Virus record (IMG/VR): IMGVR_UViG_3300037296_000217
Span: 1 to 21,075 of that record
Length of the DNA stretch: 21,075 bases
Reading direction: 5' to 3' (one strand)
Origin: a virus
In this document: positions 12,791-18,679 of the stretch, piece by piece
Position numbering within the stretch: the first letter of the stretch is position 1
How the letters are laid out: the number at the start of each line of letters is the position of its first letter
Notes under the pieces: generated by a model
The model's database searches: none
What the model was told of the DNA's origin: nothing
The model's input: the letters and a program-made list of their open reading frames with translations, nothing else
Program-made: the position numbers and the translations under genes

Positions 12791-13459
12791 ATGCAGGGAA
12801 CAATAATAAATAGTAGAGAGCAATTCGTAGACGAAGCAACACCTGCTTCGATGCGCTCAAGGCCAGTCGATCACAGGGGCTTTCCGGTTCCGTGGTTCGT
12901 CACGAATAAAACGTCAGAAGGCCATTGGGACTTTGTAAAGATTGAGAGAGAGAGGTTCGCCGAGGCTCTGCGTTTTGAAAAGTGCTGGGTGAGCGGTCAG
13001 AGGTTGGGAAAGTTCCGCGCGTTCTGTGTTGGCCCTATGTGCGTCATCAACCGCACGGCAGGAGACCCGCCAGTGACGCGAGATATTGCGCTTTGGAGCG
13101 TCAAGATTTGCCCGTTCATGTCACGGCCTTTGGCACGCAGAGATGGCCACAAGGAGGGACTCGTTGAGACAAGCAACGTGTTTGATGGCGTTGGCGTCAT
13201 GCGGAATCCCGGCGTGACAGCGGTTTGGGTCACCAAAAACAGCGAATATCAGCGGGGGAGCGGGTTCTATCTCGGTGATCCGCATGAAGTGACTTGGTGG
13301 AGAGAAGGAAGGACGGCAACGCGCGCGGAAGTAGACGCATCAATTGCGTCTGGCATCCATCACCTTGAAAAGCTAGCCCGCGAAGAGGGACCGGAAGCCG
13401 AAGCCGAACTGCGCCTTTACAAACAGCGGGCAGAGCCAATCTTACCGAGGTCATCATGA
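12791..13459 (+). CDS. Conserved phage protein with GFPVPWFVT and CWVSGQRLG motifs, unknown function
   Basis: The 222-residue frame from ATG 12791 has AAAGGA eight bases upstream. It contains HRGFPVPWFVTNKT, then RFAEALRFEKCWVSGQRLGK and CVGPMCVINRTAGDPP, further ICPFMSRPLARRD, then NPGVTAVWVTKNSEYQ and finally a helix-rich end (ASGIHHLEKLAREEGPEAEA). I recognise this as a family widespread in Bradyrhizobium-like and actinobacterial genomes and phages, with no known function. The family's usual CxxC pair here reads CWVSGQRLG, with Ser in place of the second Cys, so a zinc site may be changed. It overlaps the next gene by ATGA. Confidence 0.7.
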   Translation: MQGTIINSREQFVDEATPASMRSRPVDHRGFPVPWFVTNKTSEGHWDFVKIERERFAEALRFEKCWVSGQRLGKFRAFCVGPMCVINRTAGDPPVTRDIALWSVKICPFMSRPLARRDGHKEGLVETSNVFDGVGVMRNPGVTAVWVTKNSEYQRGSGFYLGDPHEVTWWREGRTATRAEVDASIASGIHHLEKLAREEGPEAEAELRLYKQRAEPILPRSS

Positions 13460-13602
13460 GCCCCTCCCCCGAAGCCACCAGCCAGCGCCGCATGATTATC
13501 GCGCACCGCGTATACAACGCCGCGCTCCTGCTGACCGTGATCGGCGCGATGGTGTACGTCGCAGCCGCTGGCGTACTGCCGACTGAATTGGAGGGGAATT
13601 GA
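13456..13602 (+). CDS. 48-residue single-span membrane protein
   Basis: The start overlaps the previous stop (ATGA). The protein begins MSPSPEATSQRRMIIAHRVY and has one hydrophobic segment at residues 21-42 (NAALLLTVIGAMVYVAAAGV), then a short acidic tail (LPTELEGN). Basic residues before the segment suggest N-in topology. It is too small for a catalytic domain; phage genes of this kind are often Rz, holin or regulatory membrane peptides, but nothing here identifies it. Confidence 0.5.
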   Translation: MSPSPEATSQRRMIIAHRVYNAALLLTVIGAMVYVAAAGVLPTELEGN

Positions 13603-13603
13603 G

Positions 13604-13888
13604 ATGCGAGAGAGATGCCCAGACTGCCGATGCCTGACCAGTTCAGCGCCTGACCCTTGCCCAGAATGCGCGGCAGCGCGGCGGAAGCACGATGACGCCA
13701 CCCCGCCTCTTGAGCGCCCCGAGATAGGCCACCACGACGGCGAGACGTGCGGACGCTGGACCGACAACGACGACAGCGAGACGCCTACAACGTGGCCGTG
13801 CGATGGCGTGATGGAATATGCGGCCAAAGATGAACCTACCGTTTGGACGCGCTGCGACACCTGCGGCGAGATTGGAGAATGGATATGA
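13604..13888 (+). CDS. 94-residue zinc-ribbon-like protein
   Basis: ATG 13604 follows GGAGGGGAATTGAG. Four Cys in two pairs at the N-terminus (CPDC, then CPEC) and two more pairs towards the C-terminus (ETC/WPC and RCDTCG) give a compact zinc-binding pattern. The middle is polar (RRKHDDATPPLERPEIGHHD) with a His/Asp-rich stretch. It is probably a small nucleic-acid- or protein-binding zinc protein; no named family fits. It is coupled to the following gene by ATGA. Confidence 0.6.
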   Translation: MRERCPDCRCLTSSAPDPCPECAAARRKHDDATPPLERPEIGHHDGETCGRWTDNDDSETPTTWPCDGVMEYAAKDEPTVWTRCDTCGEIGEWI

Positions 13889-14163
13889 CACAGACAGTAA
13901 ATATGGTCCGTGAAGCTGCGTCGAATGACATCGCCACATTGCGCGCGCACATCATCGCCCTAGAGGCGCGCGTGGATGCTGCGGAGGCGATGGCGAACGC
14001 CGTGCAGAAAGAGGGCGCAGCGCGCGGGAATTATTTAGGCACCCCTACGGACCGTGGTGGACATTCAGGTCCAAAAGTGCAGGCGAAGGAAAGCTGGTTT
14101 GCCGCACGGTGCAAAATGTCAGACACCCTCGCTGCCTTCCGCGCCACAGGAGAAACCCCATGA
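13885..14163 (+). CDS. 92-residue helical phage protein
   Basis: ATG 13885 is preferred because TTGGAG lies eight bases upstream and the TGA of the zinc-ribbon gene overlaps it. Residues 6-45 form an amphipathic, coiled-coil-like helix (ASNDIATLRAHIIALEARVD). The rest is Gly/Pro-containing (GNYLGTPTDRGGHSGPKVQ) and ends in SWFAARCKMSDTLAAFRATG. It starts a run of small genes with MT-x-TD-type N-termini. No family is recognised. Confidence 0.55.
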   Translation: MTQTVNMVREAASNDIATLRAHIIALEARVDAAEAMANAVQKEGAARGNYLGTPTDRGGHSGPKVQAKESWFAARCKMSDTLAAFRATGETP

Positions 14164-14585
14164 CAGATACAGACACAAGCGCAGAGGCGGTGGAGTGGCC
14201 ACGCGAGACATGGATGGCGGAGCGCGACGATCACGATCAAGGCATAGTTTCTGCGGTCCTGTCTGAACACGCAACCGTAGCCCGATGGGCTGGCGATAGT
14301 GAGCGCGATAAGGAGTACCATCACTACATCGACATGGACGTGTATGACAGCGCGGAGAAGTACCACGCGGCACGATATGACGCCCTCGCTGCCGATAACG
14401 CTGCCCTACGCGCCCAGCTTGCCGAGGCACAGGCGCAGGTACAGACGGCGCGGGATGCTCTGCGTGAGGCTATTGCCCTTTGCGATTGGGATACCAGCGA
14501 CTGCGAACTTTTCGCGCTGGAAAATAAACTGCGCGCCCTGATCCAGCCCACAACAGACCGCCGTGACGCGGCAATGGAGGAGTAG
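14160..14585 (+). CDS. 141-residue protein with coiled-coil C-terminal half
   Basis: The gene starts at ATG 14160, overlapping the previous stop. Residues 13-70 are polar and acidic and include WPRETWMAERDDHDQGIVSA. Residues 75-105 form a heptad-repeat coiled coil (YDALAADNAALRAQLAEAQA), probably for oligomerisation. The end contains a conserved-looking Cys/Asp stretch (LCDWDTSDCELFALENKLRA). Function is unknown. Like its neighbours, it carries an MT-x-TDT N-terminus. Confidence 0.6.
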   Translation: MTDTDTSAEAVEWPRETWMAERDDHDQGIVSAVLSEHATVARWAGDSERDKEYHHYIDMDVYDSAEKYHAARYDALAADNAALRAQLAEAQAQVQTARDALREAIALCDWDTSDCELFALENKLRALIQPTTDRRDAAMEE

Positions 14586-14589
14586 AACG

Positions 14590-14772
14590 ATGGACGATTT
14601 GAGATACCACACCTGCACGGTAGATGATCCGTGGAGTGAAGCGACGGGCAAGCGGGGTATTCACCCTGACGCCATTGAAGGCGAACAGACAGAAAGTGAT
14701 TTTGGCGGTGACATCGTGCGCTGGCATTGCCCGACTTGTGGCGTGAGATGGAAACAGGAGCTACCCGAATGA
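14590..14772 (+). CDS. 60-residue protein with CPTCG zinc knuckle
   Basis: ATG 14590 is chosen because GGAGGAG is just upstream; an in-frame ATG at 14563 overlaps the previous gene. The protein reads MDDLRYHTCTVDDPWSEATG, has an acidic middle, and ends with WHCPTCGVRWKQELPE, a single Cys-x2-Cys pair. It probably binds zinc or acts as a small adapter. It is coupled to the MTPAQTD gene (ATGA). Confidence 0.55.
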   Translation: MDDLRYHTCTVDDPWSEATGKRGIHPDAIEGEQTESDFGGDIVRWHCPTCGVRWKQELPE

Positions 14773-15170
14773 CCCCCGCACAGACAGACGTGGAGCGCGT
14801 GGCGCGCGACCTTGAACACACAGGTGAGCTATCCATGCCATACCGCTGTGAGATTGCCGACATGCTGCGCGCTCTTGCAGGCCACACACAGCACAAGGCG
14901 GGTCTGACAGAAGATGCACGTATCATGCAAAAGCGCATTGGCTCTATGCCATTTCCCGAAGGGTTTCAGCAGATCGCGGACGATGCTCATGTTATGATTG
15001 CAAGGCAGGCATTTCGGATTGCCACCCTTGAAAAGCAGGCCCAGACGGTGCGGGATGCGCGGGATGATGCGCTGGTGGAGGCCGCAGCGATCTGCAACCG
15101 GTGCTATGGCACAGGGATCGGCACAGTCCATAAACTCATCCTCGCCCTCCGCACCCCATACCCTGATTAA
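14769..15170 (+). CDS. 133-residue helical protein, first of two MTPAQTD-start genes
   Basis: It begins MTPAQTDVERVARDLEHTGE; its first 22 coding bases are identical to those of the gene at 15488. It is mostly helical (ALAGHTQHKAGLTEDARIMQ, HVMIARQAFRIATLEKQAQT) with a Cys pair near the end (ICNRCYGTGIG) that resembles half a zinc finger. The C-terminus LALRTPYPD echoes LDALRTLSK in the second copy. Function is unknown; the shared ends suggest module exchange between small genes. Confidence 0.6.
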   Translation: MTPAQTDVERVARDLEHTGELSMPYRCEIADMLRALAGHTQHKAGLTEDARIMQKRIGSMPFPEGFQQIADDAHVMIARQAFRIATLEKQAQTVRDARDDALVEAAAICNRCYGTGIGTVHKLILALRTPYPD

Positions 15171-15308
15171 CAGGGCATCGCTGCGGCTGCGTTAGCCGCA
15201 TGGTCTGGCGTTTTGGTACGTCGTGGACCGTCTACCCAGAGCCGCCCCCACCGCGTGCGCCACATGAGGGCGGGGGCGGCGCGCTACAATAGAGAGGAAC
15301 ACACAGCT
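15171..15308. other. 138-base gap with two stem-loops
   Basis: TGCGGCT/AGCCGCA (15182-15200, 5-base loop) and GCCGCCCCC/GGGGGCGGC (15241-15249 with 15272-15280, 22-base loop) are seen. Neither is followed by a T-run. TACAAT (15285-15290) resembles a -10 box but has no -35 box, and AGAGAGGAA before 15309 is the ribosome site of the next gene. It may be an RNA-processing or transcript-pausing site. Confidence 0.4.
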
Positions 15309-15491
15309 ATGAGCGAAATGCCAAGCCGAATTTACACGCTGGAAGATCAGAATGGAAATCGAATGAATATCCCCGAGGACATCACGTTTGAGAAAGCCAT
15401 GGAGAAGATCACAGCAGGCTATGACGTGACCATTCACACCTATGTATTGCAGTCGCCACGCATTGTTTCACGCAAGGAACCCACCCAATGA
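15309..15491 (+). CDS. 60-residue hypothetical protein
   Basis: ATG 15309 has AGAGAGGAA upstream and is the first gene after the stem-loop gap. The protein reads MSEMPSRIYTLEDQNGNRMN, then a helix (FEKAMEKITAGYDVTIHTYV) and a short polar end. It is small and charged with one beta strand. No family is recognised. It overlaps the second MTPAQTD gene by ATGA. Confidence 0.5.
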   Translation: MSEMPSRIYTLEDQNGNRMNIPEDITFEKAMEKITAGYDVTIHTYVLQSPRIVSRKEPTQ

Positions 15492-15910
15492 CCCCCGCAC
15501 AGACAGACGAAACGAGGGTTGATATAATGACATGCCCCTTTTGCGGCGGCGCAGATTATCGCATTGAACCCGGCGGGCAGACATGGCGGGGTGTCAAAGG
15601 ATATTCAGCGCCACAATACTTTCATTTTTACCACAATGGCGTTGTGCCAGAAGGTGACGGGTTTCAATCGTGTGCCATACAAATACGCGCCAGAACGGAG
15701 ACAGAATGCACGTCGATTTGGAATAGCCGTGCTCTTGAGCGCGCCGCCATGCAGCCCAGCGTTGCGGCTATTGGTGATATGTATGTTTGTCCTGATGACG
15801 ATACAGCCCTGAACCATTTAGAGGCGTCCTATGGCAGTGACTTGCGCTGCGCCGTGTCTTGTATGCTTGACGCCCTCCGCACCCTATCCAAGGAGACACC
15901 AGATGCGTGA
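15488..15910 (+). CDS. Lar-like restriction-alleviation protein
   Basis: This 140-residue protein has the Lar-type pattern: CPFCGG (residues 16-21), then Cys62 and Cys74 and the ECTSIWNSRA segment (73-82). Lar-family proteins interfere with type I restriction by altering the balance of modification and restriction. This fits the two orphan methyltransferases on the left arm. It begins with MTPAQTDETR, identical at the DNA level to the earlier gene. A second start at 15527 (MTCPFCGG, with GAGGG eight bases upstream) may be the ancestral one. The C-terminal 50 residues (CPDDDTALNHLEASYGSDLR) have no clear match. Confidence 0.6.
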   Translation: MTPAQTDETRVDIMTCPFCGGADYRIEPGGQTWRGVKGYSAPQYFHFYHNGVVPEGDGFQSCAIQIRARTETECTSIWNSRALERAAMQPSVAAIGDMYVCPDDDTALNHLEASYGSDLRCAVSCMLDALRTLSKETPDA

Positions 15911-16208
15911 TGAATTGCAGCAAGTCGTGATCGACGCAATCAACGACAGCGAAGGCAACAGCGAAAAGATCACAGACGCCATACTCGCCGCCCTGCCCGA
16001 TATGGTGCAGCCGCTGGTGGACGCCCTAAAACCTTTCGCGGAATACATGCACACAGAAGATGGGCGTATGGACTTAGATAACGAAGGGAATGAAGTTCCA
16101 GACGATCAGTGCGTTGGGTGGATTTACTTGACGCATGGGGACTTTCGTAAGGCGCGCGCCAAGTGTCTCGCCGCGCTTGGTCTGGCACCGCAGGGGGAGC
16201 AGGGATGA
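15903..16208 (+). CDS. 101-residue hypothetical protein
   Basis: ATG 15903 has AAGGAG ten bases upstream and overlaps the Lar-like stop by eight bases. It begins MRDELQQVVIDAINDSEGNS, with helices through ILAALPDMVQPLVDALKPF, an acidic middle (EDGRMDLDNEGNEVPDDQC), then strands (VGWIYLTHGDF), and ends in APQGEQG. Similar ends occur in the next gene. No family is recognised. Confidence 0.6.
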   Translation: MRDELQQVVIDAINDSEGNSEKITDAILAALPDMVQPLVDALKPFAEYMHTEDGRMDLDNEGNEVPDDQCVGWIYLTHGDFRKARAKCLAALGLAPQGEQG

Positions 16209-16399
16209 TAGCGCGCACCATCATTGTAGCGACAGTATGCGCTTACCCGTCAGCCTTGGCGCTGCAATTTCCGGAGTGCTCTACTAACGCGCTGGTCTGT
16301 TTTCGAGAGATAGTGTTTCGGGAGCACGGCCCATTTGATTACATCGCCGCGCTACAGGCGGGGCTGGACAGGAACGCACCGCAGGGGGAGCAGGAATGA
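16185..16399 (+). repeat. Direct repeat of the gene-junction sequence (APQGEQ end)
   Basis: A 24-base unit ends each of two consecutive genes at 16185-16208 and 16376-16399; the copies differ at one base. It encodes the APQGEQ tail and carries CAGGGGGAGCAGG, the ribosome site for the next gene, and the next ATGA. It looks like a duplicated coupling module, similar to the duplicated MTPAQTD starts at 14769 and 15488. Confidence 0.6.
16205..16399 (+). CDS. 64-residue secreted or periplasmic protein
   Basis: The start overlaps the previous stop (ATGA). The N-terminus (MIARTIIVATVCAYPSALAL) is a hydrophobic signal-peptide-like segment with a possible ALA-L cleavage site near residue 19. The mature part contains two Cys (FPEC and ALVCF), so a disulfide in the periplasm is plausible. 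It ends APQGEQE. A periplasmic role is inferred only from the signal. It precedes the xis/int cluster and is coupled to the 29-residue ORF. Confidence 0.55.
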   Translation: MIARTIIVATVCAYPSALALQFPECSTNALVCFREIVFREHGPFDYIAALQAGLDRNAPQGEQE

Positions 16400-16485
16400 G
16401 CCGCGTTGAGTTTTACACCGTCGATCAGGCGGCGGAGATGGCGCAAGTGAGCCGCGCCACGATCTACCGGATGGAGGGGATATGA
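16396..16485 (+). pseudogene. 29-residue truncated excisionase-type HTH
   Basis: It is translated as MSRVEFYTVDQAAEMAQVSR, then ATIYRMEGI and stop. This is the N-terminal HTH of an excisionase/MerR-like DNA-binding protein, without the wing and the R-x-x-R-I-P part that the next gene still has. Its stop overlaps the next ATG (16482), and CAGGGGGAGCAGG precedes it. It could be a remnant of a duplicated xis gene or a genuine short HTH peptide. The frame differs from the gene that follows. Confidence 0.5.
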
Positions 16486-16775
16486 ACCAGCCAAAGCCAC
16501 ACAATCCTGACACCCTTGCCAGCCGCTGGGGAATTAGTGCTACAACGGTTCGCAATATGTGCGAGGATGGACGCCTGCCCCATTTCAGAATTGGCAAGCT
16601 ATACCGCATCCCCGCGGCTGCTGTTGAGGAATACGAAGAATGCCAGACATCACAATCGGACGGCTCCGCGGCGGATACTGTGTATCATGGCGAGAGGGCG
16701 GAAAGCGGCGGCGCTATCAACTTGCGGCACGCACGCAAAAGGACGCAGAGTCCGAAGGCCGCGACAGGTATTTAA
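16482..16775 (+). CDS. Excisionase-like HTH protein
   Basis: This 97-residue protein carries a helix-turn-helix/wing of the excisionase family: TLASRWGISATTVRNMCEDG (residues 11-30), then LPHFRIGKLYRIPAAAVEEY (31-50). Its ATG overlaps the truncated copy's stop (TGA 16483-16485). The last 45 residues overlap the integrase start in another frame by 136 bases and look like shadow sequence, so the functional part is probably the first 55 residues. Being just upstream of the integrase and similar to Xis, it probably directs excision or controls int. Confidence 0.7.
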   Translation: MNQPKPHNPDTLASRWGISATTVRNMCEDGRLPHFRIGKLYRIPAAAVEEYEECQTSQSDGSAADTVYHGERAESGGAINLRHARKRTQSPKAATGI

Positions 16776-17647
16776 AGGAGACTGTCACCCGCGGCGGTCA
16801 CACCATCGCCGTGCTTTGGGCGATGTATATTGAATACCTAGGCGACAAGCCTACCGCGGCGACAATGGGCTGGACAGGGAAAGCCGTCCTTGAACACTTC
16901 GGTTCACTGCGCCCCGACCAGCTTACCATATCAGACAGCCGCGGCTATATTGCAAAACGCACCGCGGCTGGGCGCAAGGTCGGCAGCATCCACACCGAAC
17001 TTGGGCACCTGAGAAGCTGCATGAATTGGGCAAAGAACAAAGCCGCGGCGATTGACCGGGTACCGCCCATTGAAATGCCCGCGAAGCCTGACAGCGATGT
17101 GCAGCCGCTCACGGATGTTGAGATCCAGAAGATCGTCGATAACTGCGCCGCGCCCCACGTGAGGCTTGCGGTGATCCTATTGTTGACGACAGGCGGTCGC
17201 GTTTCTGCCATTCTGGATCGAACATGGGATAAGATCGACTTTGACCGCGGCGTGATTGATTTGCGCCTGACCGATGGCGTCACACGGAAGGGGCGCGCGG
17301 TTCTGCCCATGAACGCACTTGCCCGCAACTCACTGAAACAGGCCTTTGATGCGCGAATGACGGATTGGGTTGTTGAGTACAACGGAAAGCCGATCAAGTC
17401 GATCAGGACAGGATATGCCGCGGCGTTGCGCCGTGCTGGCCTGTCGGGTATCCGCGTCCACCAGATCCGCCACACGGTCGCTGTTCGGATGCTAGCCGCG
17501 GGCCAGCCGATTGAGCGGGTCAGCCAGTATCTAGGCCACAGCAACATCCAGATCACGCAGAAAATATACGCCCGATTCCGGCCCGAACACTTGTCAGATG
17601 CCGCGGCGGTTTTGAACTTCGGAATGGGTGGGCTGAAAGGTGTTTAG
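16640..17647 (+). CDS. int: Tyrosine recombinase, phage integrase
   Basis: This 335-residue protein has the catalytic residues of the family: Arg187 (TTGGRVSAIL), Lys217 (RKGRAVLP), His274-x2-Arg277 (VHQIRHT), His300 (LGHSNIQIT) and nucleophile Tyr310 (KIYARF). The N-terminal 70 residues form a beta-type arm-binding region (MPDITIGRLRGGYCVSWREG). It integrates and excises the phage at the tRNA-Val core that follows it (17701-17755). Translation start 16640 overlaps the excisionase frame by 136 bases. The DNA is unusual: 10 of the window's 12 CCGCGG hexamers lie within this gene and an eleventh in the adjoining xis. Confidence 0.95.
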   Translation: MPDITIGRLRGGYCVSWREGGKRRRYQLAARTQKDAESEGRDRYLKETVTRGGHTIAVLWAMYIEYLGDKPTAATMGWTGKAVLEHFGSLRPDQLTISDSRGYIAKRTAAGRKVGSIHTELGHLRSCMNWAKNKAAAIDRVPPIEMPAKPDSDVQPLTDVEIQKIVDNCAAPHVRLAVILLLTTGGRVSAILDRTWDKIDFDRGVIDLRLTDGVTRKGRAVLPMNALARNSLKQAFDARMTDWVVEYNGKPIKSIRTGYAAALRRAGLSGIRVHQIRHTVAVRMLAAGQPIERVSQYLGHSNIQITQKIYARFRPEHLSDAAAVLNFGMGGLKGV

Positions 17648-17671
17648 GTTCAATGAACCCACAAACACTTT
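17647..17671 (+). repeat. Candidate integrase arm-site, copy 1
   Basis: GGTTCAATGAACC, a palindrome, is followed by C-ACAA-ACACTTTG. The same composite occurs at 17841, on the other side of the tRNA fragment. It begins at the last base of the integrase stop codon. Confidence 0.55.
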
Positions 17672-17700
17672 GCTAAATATGGCTAAAGGCCTTATTATTA

Positions 17701-17755
17701 TGGTGGGTCGTGAGAGACTCGAACTCCCGACATCTTCGGTGTAAACGAAGCGCTC
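17701..17755 (-). other. attP core: 3' part of tRNA-Val(UAC)
   Basis: On the minus strand the sequence folds as a tRNA 3' half: the D-stem 3' strand GAGC, anticodon stem CTTCG/CGAAG with loop TTTACAC (anticodon UAC, Val), the T arm (GGGAG with CTCTC), acceptor strand ACGACCC, discriminator A and CCA. The 5' acceptor and D arm are missing, so this is a fragment and not a tRNA gene. Being next to the integrase it is the phage attachment core. The phage attB is then the 3' end of host tRNA-Val, which integration would restore. Confidence 0.8.
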
Positions 17756-17840
17756 ACGACACAAGGCATTGAATAGTGCGAAACCAAACGCTTTGTAAAC
17801 AGCCATTTTCGAGGCTTGCAAAAATTAATCAGGTTCGCGC

Positions 17841-17868
17841 GGGTTCAGTGAACCCGTGAACACTTTGT
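17841..17868 (+). repeat. Candidate integrase arm-site, copy 2
   Basis: CGGGTTCA-G-TGAACCCG is a perfect palindrome with a 1-base centre, followed by TGA-ACACTTTG. It is a direct copy of 17647-17671 placed 194 bases away. A related ACGCTTTGTAA lies at about 17789-17799 between core and this site. Confidence 0.55.
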
Positions 17869-17889
17869 TAGAGGTATTGAGGCCACACG

Positions 17890-18423
17890 ATGACAGACGC
17901 CCTCCTCCCTTTCGGAAGCTATCAATACAACATCAAGGGTGAGATTGCGAAGGTGCAGCCCGAAACTCTGGCATCGCATGAAGCCGCGACCGATAGTCTA
18001 CAGTCAATCTATGACGAACAGCAGAGCGTCATGGTTGAATGGCTAGAGAGATTACCAGTGATGCAATCAACAGCGGTCTACAGATACTATGACGGTGATG
18101 GTGCGTTGCTATATGTTGGCATCGCTCATGATTTCGGTCGCAGGGACCAGCAGCATATAGAGAGGTCGCGCTGGCGTCATATGGCTACTCTGGTGCGTGC
18201 TGAGTTATTCCCTTGGCGCTACACCGCCCTTTCGATTGAGGGCTGCGCTATTCAGCACGAAGATCCGATCTATAACGCAGATCGACGCTCAGCCGCGGCG
18301 CTGACAGGGCTTGCAGAGAAGAAGCTATACAGGAAATCCAAGGGAGTGGTTTCGGGGCACGTCTCATGGCTAAAGCTAAAGGAATGCAAAGAGCCGTGGG
18401 GGCCGTGGAGCCGTCACCAATAG
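17890..18423 (+). CDS. GIY-YIG nuclease-like protein
   Basis: This 177-residue protein has a GIY-YIG-type domain at residues 60-135: AVYRYYDGDGALLYVGIAHD (GIY variant VYRYY, 63-67; YIG variant LYVG), then FGRRDQQHIERSRWRHMATL with the conserved Arg85 and His89, and LSIEGCAIQHEDPIYNADR, where Glu117 could be the metal ligand and Asn129 the second conserved residue. Proteins of this family cut DNA; here it may be a homing or anti-host nuclease. It is the first gene right of attP. It contains the only CCGCGG outside xis/int (18293). Confidence 0.75.
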   Translation: MTDALLPFGSYQYNIKGEIAKVQPETLASHEAATDSLQSIYDEQQSVMVEWLERLPVMQSTAVYRYYDGDGALLYVGIAHDFGRRDQQHIERSRWRHMATLVRAELFPWRYTALSIEGCAIQHEDPIYNADRRSAAALTGLAEKKLYRKSKGVVSGHVSWLKLKECKEPWGPWSRHQ

Positions 18424-18557
18424 GCCACCAGATCAAGGGCCGCGTAGAGCGCGCATATGCCCGCTCCGATCTGCTGGACCGCCGCCGCATTGTCATGGAC
18501 CGATGGGCCGCGCATGTGACCGGTGTAGGGGCTGACGTGGTGCAGTTACGGGGGTAG
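18366..18557 (+). pseudogene. C-terminal remnant of a second, unrelated integrase
   Basis: The 63-codon frame contains GHQIKGRVERAYARSDLLDR, then RRIVMDRWAAHVTG and VVQLRG. This is the characteristic C-terminal end (tyrosine-recombinase tail, AY-R-D-L-RR-M-WA pattern) of P4-like and alphaproteobacterial phage integrases. The catalytic core is absent. It overlaps the GIY-YIG gene by 58 bases. Shortly downstream lies a tRNA anticodon-arm-like stem-loop (CTGCC-7-GGCAG, 18558-18574). I read it as a fossil of an earlier integration module. It may still be translated, as no stop interrupts it. Confidence 0.5.
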
Positions 18558-18679
18558 AGCACTGCCTTCGGAGGGCAGCGCCAACCGCTTTTTTCACGCC
18601 GCGTTCGCCGTTTATGCATCGTTTGGTCACGGTTCGCGTGGGTTCGGGTGCGCTGTATCTTGGTCGGGACAAGAAACGG
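18558..18679. other. Gap with tRNA-like hairpin and T-run
   Basis: CTGCC-TTCGGAG-GGCAG folds like an anticodon arm (loop with CGG) and follows GGTAGAGCA, typical of a tRNA D arm. No T arm or acceptor stem is found. Eleven bases after the stem there is a run of six T, so it may act as a terminator. GGTTCGCG-T-GGGTTC (18631-18645) nearly repeats the sequence beside attP at 17833-17847. No gene is seen here. Confidence 0.4.

Noticed and set aside
12323-13459. 378-codon form of the CWVSGQRLG gene
   Set aside because: The first 156 codons run through the HNH gene out of frame. The ATG at 12791 has a clear ribosome site.
15241-15280. Rho-independent terminator in the 15.2-kb gap
   Set aside because: The 9-bp stem has a 22-base loop and no T-run after it on either strand.
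18557-18650. A complete tRNA gene with CGG anticodon
   Set aside because: Only a D-arm-like and anticodon-arm-like part is present. No T arm or 3' acceptor strand pairs with a 5' end.
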